Positions 1 to 6,125 of a stretch of 6,526 nucleotides of DNA are shown here, one piece after another (position 1 is the stretch's first letter; each line of letters opens with the position of its first letter). This DNA comes from Bacteroidota bacterium (GTDB lineage Bacteria; Bacteroidota; Bacteroidia; NS11-12g; UBA955): NCBI GenBank assembly GCA_027488495.1, contig JAIYBO010000203.1, positions 1 through 6,526 of the forward strand. Direction: 5' to 3'. The position numbers and the translations under genes were made by a program. The notes under the pieces are model-generated. The model was given only the letters and a program-made list of their open reading frames with translations. It ran no database searches and was not told where the DNA came from.

Positions 1-48
1 CGAAAATTTGAAAGAATCGGTGGCAATGTGAACAAAATCACAAAAACT

Positions 49-60
49 CCCAATGTTGGG
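49..60. repeat. Short inverted repeat CCCAA-TG-TTGGG upstream of trxB
   Basis: The arms CCCAA (49-53) and TTGGG (56-60) are perfect complements around a 2-base centre. They are flanked by an A-run (42-46) and a T-rich run (61-70), so weaker outer pairing is possible. It could be a weak intrinsic terminator for whatever lies upstream, with the T-run shared by the trxB -7 box, or an operator just upstream of that box. The arms are short and the 2-base loop would have to open to a 4-bp stem, so the terminator reading is weak. The symmetry is seen directly; its role is inferred. Confidence 0.35.
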
Positions 61-63
61 TTT

Positions 64-71
64 TATTTTTG
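64..71 (+). promoter_or_regulatory. Bacteroidota -7 promoter box for trxB
   Basis: TATTTTTG matches the TAnnTTTG consensus at every fixed position and ends 9 bases before the trxB ATG. No TTG lies at the expected -33 distance (about positions 39-45), so this promoter is weaker than the other two in the window or needs an activator. The expected transcription start is about 75-78, which leaves a leader of only a few bases. No ribosome binding site is present, as is usual in this phylum. Confidence 0.6.
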
Positions 72-80
72 TAAAACGAT

Positions 81-1022
81 ATGGAAAAAGTAGAGTGTTT
101 GATCATCGGTAGCGGGCCTGCAGGTTATACCGCTGCGATTTATGCGGCTAGGGCCGATATGAAACCCGTGATGTACGAGGGTTTGCAGCCAGGCGGACAG
201 TTGACTATCACCACAGATGTTGAGAACTACCCTGGGTTTCCTCATGGCGTTCAAGGTCCTGAGATGATGGCTATGTTCAAAGAACAAGCCGTTCGATTGG
301 GTACCGATGTGCGTTTTGGTATGGTGACTTCGGTAGAGTTTAAACAAGGAGGACCTCAAAAGGTCATAGTAGATGGCTCCCATGAAATTGAAGCTCAAGC
401 GGTAATTATTTCAACTGGTGCGAGTGCGAAATGGTTGGGTATCCCATCGGAGCAAAGATTGAACGGTTCTGGTGTGAGTGCTTGCGCCGTTTGCGATGGA
501 TTCTTTTATCGCGGCCAAGACGTTGCCATCGTTGGTGCCGGTGACACCGCTTGTGAAGAGGCATCCTATTTGTCAAAAATCTGTAGCAAAGTGTATATGC
601 TTGTCCGCAAGGATGAGTTTCGCGCTTCCAAAGCGATGCAGCACCGTGTGATGAATACGCCCAACATTGAGGTGTTGTTCAATACCGAAACCGACGAAAT
701 TTTGGGTGAGTTTGGCGTTGAGGCTGTGCGTGTAAAAAACAACGTGAGCGGAGAAACCCGTGAGTTTCCAATCAAAGGATTTTTTGTGGCCATTGGCCAC
801 CATCCCAATACGGATATTTTCAAACCATATCTCAATATGGATGAACAGGGTTACATCATCACTACGCCGGGAACCTCTTACACCAACGTTGAGGGTGTTT
901 TCTGTGCTGGAGATGCACAAGATAAAATTTATCGCCAAGCTGTGACGGCTGCCGGTAGCGGTTGTATGGCTGCTTTGGATGCCGAGCGATGGCTGGGCGC
1001 AAAGCATTCTGCAGCACAATAA
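81..1022 (+). CDS. trxB: Thioredoxin reductase (NADPH), TrxB
   Basis: A 313-residue FAD- and NADPH-dependent enzyme that reduces oxidised thioredoxin in the cytoplasm. The length is normal for the low-molecular-weight bacterial family. The FAD-binding motif GSGPAG is at residues 10-15, followed by the typical GGQL stretch (38-41). The redox-active pair is C135-A-V-C138 followed by D139, as in the canonical CATC-D site. The NADPH domain shows VGAGDTACEEA (151-161) and RKDEFRASK (176-184); the usual HRR that contacts the NADPH 2'-phosphate is V175-R176-K177 here, which keeps both basic positions. The second FAD motif with GDAQD and RQAVTAAGSG spans about 277-294. The ATG at 81 gives the family's usual N-terminus and lies just behind a -7 box. 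The stop codon abuts the next gene, which suggests cotranscription. Alternative family members such as ferredoxin-NADP reductases lack the CxxC, so the call is firm. Confidence 0.97.
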   Translation: MEKVECLIIGSGPAGYTAAIYAARADMKPVMYEGLQPGGQLTITTDVENYPGFPHGVQGPEMMAMFKEQAVRLGTDVRFGMVTSVEFKQGGPQKVIVDGSHEIEAQAVIISTGASAKWLGIPSEQRLNGSGVSACAVCDGFFYRGQDVAIVGAGDTACEEASYLSKICSKVYMLVRKDEFRASKAMQHRVMNTPNIEVLFNTETDEILGEFGVEAVRVKNNVSGETREFPIKGFFVAIGHHPNTDIFKPYLNMDEQGYIITTPGTSYTNVEGVFCAGDAQDKIYRQAVTAAGSGCMAALDAERWLGAKHSAAQ

Positions 1023-2774
1023 TTGCGATTGAAATCGATCATTGCATATCTGTGGGTCATTTGTTTGAGCGGTGCCAACGCGCTGTTTGGGCAAGTGACC
1101 CATTCTGTTTTAGCCGCTGAAGGTAGTTTAGAGCCAATCAATGGGAATGAACCCAGTATCGCATTGGATCCAATATCTCCCAATAGGGCGGTGGTTGGAG
1201 TGAATACCAGTACTGTGATGCGCACAATGGACCCTGCGTTGAGAAATTGGAGTTCTGTGATTGTGAGTCCACCTCAAGGTTTTTATGGCGATCCGGTAAT
1301 CAAATTCACTGATCACGGAGTTGTTTATCTTGCCCATTTGGCAAAAAACAATGAAGGAAAATGGCCCAGTTTTTTTGATCGAATTGTTTTTGAACGTAGC
1401 GATGATGCGGGTGTGACGTTTACCGCCACCGATATTGGCTATCATTTGGGGAAAATGCAAGACAAGCCCTGGTTTTCTATGGATGAATGGAAAAAGAGCA
1501 AGGGCTATGGGAATGTGTATTTAACCTGGACGGAATTTGATTCTTATCATAGCAGTAACCCCCAAGATTCTTCTCGGATTTGGTTTGCTCGATCCGTTGA
1601 TGGAGGGAGGAGTTTTCAAACGCCGGTGGTAATTAGCGATAGAGGGGGAGATGCCATGGATGATGATGCCACAGCGGAAGGAGCCAATGTTACCGTGAGT
1701 CCAGACGGGAGCTTGCACGCGGTGTGGTCAAGGAATGATACCATTTGGTACGATTGCAGTACTGATTTTGGAAAAACTTGGGGGAAGGATCAATTTGTGG
1801 CCGAGCAATTTGGCGGTTGGAATCATGAGAATGTGAAGGGTACGATGCGGGTGAATGGTATGCCCTTTATTGAATCAAATGCGAAAGGTCATTTGTTTGT
1901 GGTCTATTCAGGCGGAGCTTGCAATAAGCAAACGATGGGTGCCTGTAAAAGCAGGGATGTGTATTTGGTGTGCAAATTTGGTGCAAAGGGTTCTTTTACT
2001 GTTCCTGCCACAGTGAATCGCCCAGAGAGGGGTATGGACGATGCCACGCATCGCTTAGATGTGAATACACCAGATTTTGAGATGACGGAACAATATTCAC
2101 CAGCGTTGGTGACATCAGCGAATAAAAAGCGGGTGTTTGTGGCTTGGCAAGATCGCAGGCGCAGTGTGACCGGTGGTTTTTTTGATGTGTATGGCGCTGA
2201 ATTGGTGGTTGAGCCATGGTATCGAGGCAAGGCTGGGAATCTGACTTGGTTGAAGCGATGCGATAATATTCGCTTATCGAAAACTGCATCGGTAGCCCCT
2301 GGGGATGTGGTTTTTATGGGTGATTACATTGGTTTGGATTGGCAAAAAGACATCGTTTTGGCCTACACTGGGTTTGATGCTTCGAGGTTGTATCCTGTGA
2401 TTCAATTGGCCAAGTTGGGTGTGAAGCCTCGGTTGATGGGTTTGAGGAAAATACATGGGGTAAATGGGGTTCTGGAGCCCGGATTGACTTTGATGGTGCC
2501 GGAGAATGTGCAAGAAAAATCGCATACCCGAAGCACAGTTGAGAAGGGGCGAGCGGATGAGAAAATACTGATTTGGGCTGAATGGCCAGAGGTAAACAAC
2601 TTTACGATAGAAATAAAGATGGGATCACAGGTGGTATTCTCGCATGTATTTGAAAATCTATTGGATTCCAAGGTTGATTTTGAGTTGCCTTTGAGCAGAT
2701 TTGTGCCTGGACCTTATGAAATTGTGCTCAGAAAGAAGGGTAGAAGCGTGAGTTTCCCCATTAATTTAAAATAA
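1023..2774 (+). CDS. Secreted BNR/Asp-box beta-propeller protein (sialidase-like fold)
   Basis: A 583-residue protein with an apparent signal peptide: basic MRLK, a hydrophobic stretch at about 5-17, and a possible cleavage after A18-N-A20. Three Asp-box motifs (SxDxGxxW/F) stand at 126-133 (SDDAGVTF), 191-198 (SVDGGRSF) and 246-253 (STDFGKTW). Other segments common in bacterial sialidase-like propellers are EPSIALDP (43-50), YGDPVIKF (88-95), KPWFSMDE (148-155), AWQDRR (374-379) and GDYIGLDW (433-440). I cannot identify a sialidase arginine triad or an FRIP-type motif, so enzyme activity and substrate are unknown. About 80 C-terminal residues form a separate beta-rich region ending in GPYEIVLRKKGRSVSF, which faintly resembles a type IX secretion sorting domain. 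The start is uncertain: TTG at 1023 directly follows the trxB stop, and TTG at 1029 would give an equally good signal peptide (MKSIIAYL). No ATG lies before the mature domain. Arginine codons are less biased than in its neighbours. Confidence 0.85.
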   Translation: MRLKSIIAYLWVICLSGANALFGQVTHSVLAAEGSLEPINGNEPSIALDPISPNRAVVGVNTSTVMRTMDPALRNWSSVIVSPPQGFYGDPVIKFTDHGVVYLAHLAKNNEGKWPSFFDRIVFERSDDAGVTFTATDIGYHLGKMQDKPWFSMDEWKKSKGYGNVYLTWTEFDSYHSSNPQDSSRIWFARSVDGGRSFQTPVVISDRGGDAMDDDATAEGANVTVSPDGSLHAVWSRNDTIWYDCSTDFGKTWGKDQFVAEQFGGWNHENVKGTMRVNGMPFIESNAKGHLFVVYSGGACNKQTMGACKSRDVYLVCKFGAKGSFTVPATVNRPERGMDDATHRLDVNTPDFEMTEQYSPALVTSANKKRVFVAWQDRRRSVTGGFFDVYGAELVVEPWYRGKAGNLTWLKRCDNIRLSKTASVAPGDVVFMGDYIGLDWQKDIVLAYTGFDASRLYPVIQLAKLGVKPRLMGLRKIHGVNGVLEPGLTLMVPENVQEKSHTRSTVEKGRADEKILIWAEWPEVNNFTIEIKMGSQVVFSHVFENLLDSKVDFELPLSRFVPGPYEIVLRKKGRSVSFPINLK

Positions 2775-2786
2775 TTGCAGAAAGAA

Positions 2787-2802
2787 TGCACTAAATCGTG
2801 CA
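2787..2802. repeat. Small hairpin TGCAC/GTGCA after the propeller gene
   Basis: TGCAC (2787-2791) and GTGCA (2798-2802) are perfect complements around the 6-base loop TAAATC, starting 12 bases after the stop codon. No T-run follows, so it is not a standard intrinsic terminator. It could slow 3'-end decay or help a weak termination event ahead of the next promoter, whose -33 element begins 6 bases later. The pairing is seen in the sequence; any function is inferred. Confidence 0.3.
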
Positions 2803-2808
2803 AGTCCT

Positions 2809-2839
2809 TTGTGTAAATACACTTGATATCATATTTTTG
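2809..2839 (+). promoter_or_regulatory. Bacteroidota promoter (-33 TTG, -7 TATTTTTG) for the PPIase gene
   Basis: TTG at 2809-2811 (as TTTG from 2808) and TATTTTTG at 2832-2839 are separated by 20 bases, close to the ideal spacing for the Bacteroidota primary sigma factor. Transcription should begin near 2843-2846, giving a leader of roughly 12-15 bases before the ATG at 2858. Both elements lie downstream of the GTG at 2798, so this promoter argues strongly that the longer open frame from 2798 is not the real gene start. Confidence 0.75.
2811..2831. repeat. Two adjacent palindromes in the promoter spacer (operator candidate)
   Basis: GTGTA-AA-TACAC (2811-2822) has perfect 5-base arms, and TGATATCA (2824-2831) is a perfect 8-base palindrome directly abutting the -7 box. 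Together they nearly fill the space between the -33 and -7 elements, where a bound repressor would block RNA polymerase. Short AT-rich palindromes also occur by chance. No regulator gene is nearby to support the idea. Confidence 0.3.
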
Positions 2840-2857
2840 CCTTCCTTTAAAATAGCT

Positions 2858-5023
2858 ATGGCAGTAATACAGAAGTTAAGAAATTCAGGAATGGTTGTGA
2901 TTGTGGTTGTGGCCGCCCTGGTTTTGTTCGTGATCGGTGATCTTTTAAACAGCCGTTATGGCTCAAATAGCAATACGGCGGAAGAAGGCGTATTCGCTGA
3001 AATTGGTGGTAAATCTTTCAAGGAGAAGGATGATTTGGAGCCTTTGGTGAACAAATTGTACCAACAGAAATTGGCGGGAGATCCATCATTGGCCAACAAA
3101 ATGCAATCGGACGAGAAATTCCGTTTGAAAACAGTGAAGGAATTGTATCAGAGTGCATATGATCAATTGTTGCGCGACCAGGTGTTGATGAAAGAGATTG
3201 AAAAATCTGGCATTACCCTTTCAGATGCAGACGTGAATGAATTGTTGGTGGGTAAATACCCCAGTGAATCCATGATGCAAATCCCTGATTTCCAAACAGA
3301 CGGTAAGTTTGATGGTAAAAAGGTTGAAATGATTTTCAAACAAGGCAAAACCAATGCACAGTTGAAAGCCAATTTGTTGAGCTTGGTAGAAAGTGTTACC
3401 AATTATGAGAAAATAGAGCGTTATGCTACCTACGTTTCCAAGGCCAACGTAAAAACCAAGGCGGAGAAGGAATACGAGTATATTGTAGCAAACCAAGGTG
3501 TGGTTGGAAGCATTGTGAACATCGCACACAATACTGTTCCTGATAAGGATGTGAAGTTGACAGATGCCGATCTTGAGAATTATTTGGCGCGCAACAAAGA
3601 GAAATTCAAATTCACTGCTGAAGCGCGGAATGTAAAATACGTGGTTTGGGATGTTGTGCCAACAAAAGATGATACCATGGAGGCATATACCAGCGCAATG
3701 AGAACTGCAGAAGGTATGCGTACCCAAACAGAGCCTGATACAATGGGAGCTTTGGGTTACTACAACATTACAACCTTGCCGGAATCTGCTCCAGAAGAAG
3801 TGAAGAGTTTGGTTTGGGGTGCTCCTTTAAATGCCGTTGTAGGTCCAATCTACAGAGAAGGAAATTTTTATATTTGGCAAAAAGTGGGTGAACAGAACGA
3901 TACAGTTCCAGTTGTTCACGCCTCACACATTTTGATACCCAATTCTGGCGCATTGCCCGATGGAACCAATATTGTTGATTCTGTAATGGCAGAAAGCAAA
4001 GCCCGTGAGGTTTTGGCCCAAATTATGGGTGGTGCGAATATGGCAGAATTGGCGCCGAAATTGTCTACAGACCAGGGTTCAGCTGCCAAAGGTGGTGATT
4101 TGGGATGGGCCGCTGCCAGTGGTTATGTGCCTCCGTTCGCCGCATTTTGTAAATCTGCCACCAAAGGACAGGTGGGGTTGGTGAAAACGCAATTTGGATT
4201 CCATATCATTAAAATGGTGGATGATCCACAAAGCAAGAAAATCAAATACACGCAAAACTTGATTGAATTGGCTGCAAGTCCTGGCACGGTGAGTGTTGTG
4301 GATGAAAAGAGCCGAGCATTTAGAAATAAAGTAACTGCCGACGCTGGATCTTTCGAAAAAGCGGTTGAGTCAATGGCTTTGGTTCCTCGTGTAATGAAAG
4401 ATTTGAAAACTGATATGCAGGGAATCCCCGGTATCAATGCTCCTGAAAACGTCAAAACTATCATGTATTGGTTGTTCGATAAAGAGCGTGCAAAAGGTGA
4501 TGTGTCTGATGTGTTCCAATTCGCTGGCGCACACGTTGTTTTCAATGTAGAAGCAGTGAAGCATGTTGGTTATGCGAAGGTGGATGATGTTCGTTCTGAG
4601 ATTGAGCCTTTGGTTCGTGAAGAATTGAAAGGTAAGTTAATTGCTGAGAAGTTGACCAAGATGGCTGAGAAAGCCAAATCTCCCCGTGAATTGGCGAGTA
4701 TGGCAGGCGCAACATTGATTCCTTTGGAATCTTTGAAAATGGGTCAGAATTTCTTGCCACAGTTGGCCGCTGAAATGCGCATTTTGGGTGCCGCGTTTGG
4801 TGTTGAGTTGAAGAAGTTCTCTACTCCGGTAATTGGTAAGAACAATACAGCGATGGTTTGGATCGACAAGCGTGACGATATCAAAGTGCCCAAATCTGCG
4901 GGTGATGCACCAGATCCATTTGAATTCTACAACCGTCCTCAATACATCATGAATACTTTACAAGAGGTATTAACCAAAAAGGCTCAGGTTCAAGATTATC
5001 GTTACAAATTTGAGTGGTTCTAA
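2858..5023 (+). CDS. ppiD: PpiD/SurA-type membrane-anchored peptidyl-prolyl cis-trans isomerase
   Basis: A 721-residue chaperone-like isomerase, probably fixed in the inner membrane and acting on exported proteins in the periplasm. A short basic N-terminus (MAVIQKLRNSG) precedes one membrane segment at about 12-30. A helical SurA_N-like chaperone region follows (about 45-250). A clear parvulin domain spans about 352-455, with HASHIL (354-359), GGDLGW (412-417), the hydrophobic PPFAAF, and FGFHIIKM (446-453) carrying the conserved histidines H354, H357 and H449. Residues about 254-343 look like a second, degenerate parvulin unit without the histidine pair. The C-terminal part (about 465-690) has the helical and W-F-x-K repeats usual in long Bacteroidota PpiD proteins. 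The ATG at 2858 is chosen because the anchor begins there and the promoter lies just upstream; the GTG at 2798 would add 20 residues encoded by promoter DNA. Arginine is mostly CGT (13 of 22), consistent with good expression. It appears monocistronic, with its own promoter and terminator. The symbol ppiD is assigned by architecture, and orthology to the E. coli gene is not proven. Confidence 0.9.
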   Translation: MAVIQKLRNSGMVVIVVVAALVLFVIGDLLNSRYGSNSNTAEEGVFAEIGGKSFKEKDDLEPLVNKLYQQKLAGDPSLANKMQSDEKFRLKTVKELYQSAYDQLLRDQVLMKEIEKSGITLSDADVNELLVGKYPSESMMQIPDFQTDGKFDGKKVEMIFKQGKTNAQLKANLLSLVESVTNYEKIERYATYVSKANVKTKAEKEYEYIVANQGVVGSIVNIAHNTVPDKDVKLTDADLENYLARNKEKFKFTAEARNVKYVVWDVVPTKDDTMEAYTSAMRTAEGMRTQTEPDTMGALGYYNITTLPESAPEEVKSLVWGAPLNAVVGPIYREGNFYIWQKVGEQNDTVPVVHASHILIPNSGALPDGTNIVDSVMAESKAREVLAQIMGGANMAELAPKLSTDQGSAAKGGDLGWAAASGYVPPFAAFCKSATKGQVGLVKTQFGFHIIKMVDDPQSKKIKYTQNLIELAASPGTVSVVDEKSRAFRNKVTADAGSFEKAVESMALVPRVMKDLKTDMQGIPGINAPENVKTIMYWLFDKERAKGDVSDVFQFAGAHVVFNVEAVKHVGYAKVDDVRSEIEPLVREELKGKLIAEKLTKMAEKAKSPRELASMAGATLIPLESLKMGQNFLPQLAAEMRILGAAFGVELKKFSTPVIGKNNTAMVWIDKRDDIKVPKSAGDAPDPFEFYNRPQYIMNTLQEVLTKKAQVQDYRYKFEWF

Positions 5024-5050
5024 ATCGTGGTAATTTGAGATATTGATTTT

Positions 5051-5086
5051 GAGGGCCCCGGCATTCGCCGGGGCCCTCCTTTTTTT
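5051..5086 (+). terminator. Strong intrinsic terminator after the PPIase gene
   Basis: A perfect 12-bp stem (arms 5051-5062 and 5067-5078, mostly G and C) closes a 4-base ATTC loop. It is followed by one C and a run of seven T (5080-5086). It starts 27 bases after the stop codon. The upstream flank is T-rich rather than A-rich, so it should work only for + strand transcription. It separates the PPIase transcript from the isomerase promoter that begins about 12 bases later. Confidence 0.95.
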
Positions 5087-5097
5087 ATTGAACGGCC

Positions 5098-5129
5098 TTG
5101 GCAATCACCCACTTGATGTTGTATTTTTG
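5098..5129 (+). promoter_or_regulatory. Bacteroidota promoter for the isomerase gene, giving a leaderless or near-leaderless mRNA
   Basis: TTG at 5098-5100 and TATTTTTG at 5122-5129 are 21 bases apart. Only five bases separate the -7 box from the ATG at 5135, and transcription normally starts 4-7 bases after this box, so the mRNA probably begins at or within a base or two of the start codon. The last G of the box is also the first base of an upstream in-frame GTG (5129), which therefore cannot be the start of a transcript made from this promoter. Confidence 0.75.
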
Positions 5130-5134
5130 TGAAT

Positions 5135-6121
5135 ATGTCTGTTATCACCCACGAACAATCGCTTGAAAATTTTCATGAGCAGTTGACTTATGTTCTCGCC
5201 AATTACCACAATCACGGTAAAAGTGTAAATAACTACCAAAACATCGTGATCGGTGGTTTGGGTGGAAGTGGCATCGGGGGCAGAATCGCGAGATTGGCTT
5301 TCATGCAGCAAATGCCAGTACCCGTAGAAGTGTTCAGTGAATATAGTTTGCCCGCTTACGCCAATGAAAAGACGTTGGTGATTTTGTGCAGCTACAGCGG
5401 AAACACTGAAGAAACTTTGTCGATGTTTGATCAAGCCAAATCGCGTGGATGTGAGATGATTTGTGTGGCGGCATCGGGTCAATTAAAGGCCTTGGCTGAA
5501 ACCCATGCCTTGCCGTATTATAGTGTTGCATTGGGCTATCAGCCTCGTATGACATTGGGTTTTGGTTTGGGAACATTGGTGATGATTTTGGGTGAGTTGA
5601 TGGGTCAGGATATGACATCAACAGTGAAAGAAGTGGAAGAGATGTTCAAGAGCCCTGCGGCCATCGTTGAGCAGGCAAAGTTGATGTATAACGTATTCAA
5701 ACCAACCATCGCCAACAAGTTCGTGGTGGTGTGTGATTTGGCTTACGAAGCTGTAGCAATTCGTTTTTGTCAGCAAATCCAAGAAAACGCCAAAGGGGAG
5801 GGATTTGTTTCGGTATTACCAGAATCCAATCACAACATGATAGAAAGCTATTATGAGAAGCATGATACAAACTTCATTTTCTTAAACAGCGGAAACAACG
5901 CCCGTGTTAACGCCCGATTTGATTTCTTGAAGGGTGTTTTGTCTGATTTGGGCAACGTGATGTACACATATCCAGTGAAAGATGCCAGCTTGAAATCTCA
6001 GTTTGAAGTAATCCACGCTACGGATTGGTTGAGCATTTGGGCTTCAGATGATAAGAAAGTAGATAACATGCAGGTGGGCATCATCATGAAGTTGAAGGGG
6101 CACTTGGAAAACATTAAGTAA
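5135..6121 (+). CDS. SIS-domain bifunctional phosphoglucose/phosphomannose isomerase
   Basis: A 328-residue cytoplasmic enzyme expected to interconvert glucose-6-phosphate or mannose-6-phosphate with fructose-6-phosphate, linking glycolysis to mannose and GDP-sugar supply. It belongs to the short PGI/PMI family known from archaea and some bacteria, not the long classical Pgi family. The N-terminal SIS domain has GGLGGSGIGG (40-49) and the phosphate-binding SYSGNTEET (86-94). RMTLGFGLG (138-146) is also typical. The second SIS domain carries E217 and LPESNHNMIES (228-238), with H233. The 16-residue spacing of E217 and H233 equals that of the catalytic E203 and H219 described for Pyrobaculum aerophilum PGI/PMI, so both catalytic residues seem intact. 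ATG 5135 is preferred over GTG 5129 because the latter overlaps the -7 box. A four-base gap to the next gene indicates an operon. Whether both sugars are used cannot be read from the sequence. Confidence 0.9.
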   Translation: MSVITHEQSLENFHEQLTYVLANYHNHGKSVNNYQNIVIGGLGGSGIGGRIARLAFMQQMPVPVEVFSEYSLPAYANEKTLVILCSYSGNTEETLSMFDQAKSRGCEMICVAASGQLKALAETHALPYYSVALGYQPRMTLGFGLGTLVMILGELMGQDMTSTVKEVEEMFKSPAAIVEQAKLMYNVFKPTIANKFVVVCDLAYEAVAIRFCQQIQENAKGEGFVSVLPESNHNMIESYYEKHDTNFIFLNSGNNARVNARFDFLKGVLSDLGNVMYTYPVKDASLKSQFEVIHATDWLSIWASDDKKVDNMQVGIIMKLKGHLENIK

Positions 6122-6125
6122 CTTT

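Noticed and set aside
2..31. Possible C-terminus of an upstream gene: a frame reading ENLKESVAM and ending in TGA at 29-31
   Set aside because: Nine codons are too few to support a gene call. Another frame is also open across the region, so the choice is arbitrary.
573..1103. 176-codon open frame on the minus strand opposite trxB
   Set aside because: It lies almost wholly antisense to a well-supported gene, has no recognisable protein motifs, and crosses the trxB/propeller junction.
3221..3727. 168-codon open frame on the minus strand opposite the PPIase gene
   Set aside because: It is antisense to a clearly coding region and its translation shows no domain or signal pattern that I recognise. 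It is best explained as a shadow frame.
5104..5152. Nine-base direct repeat ATCACCCAC at 5104-5112 and 5144-5152, 40 bases apart around the isomerase promoter
   Set aside because: The second copy lies inside the start of the coding region and encodes ordinary residues (ITH). There are only two copies, with no further similarity, so chance is the simplest explanation.
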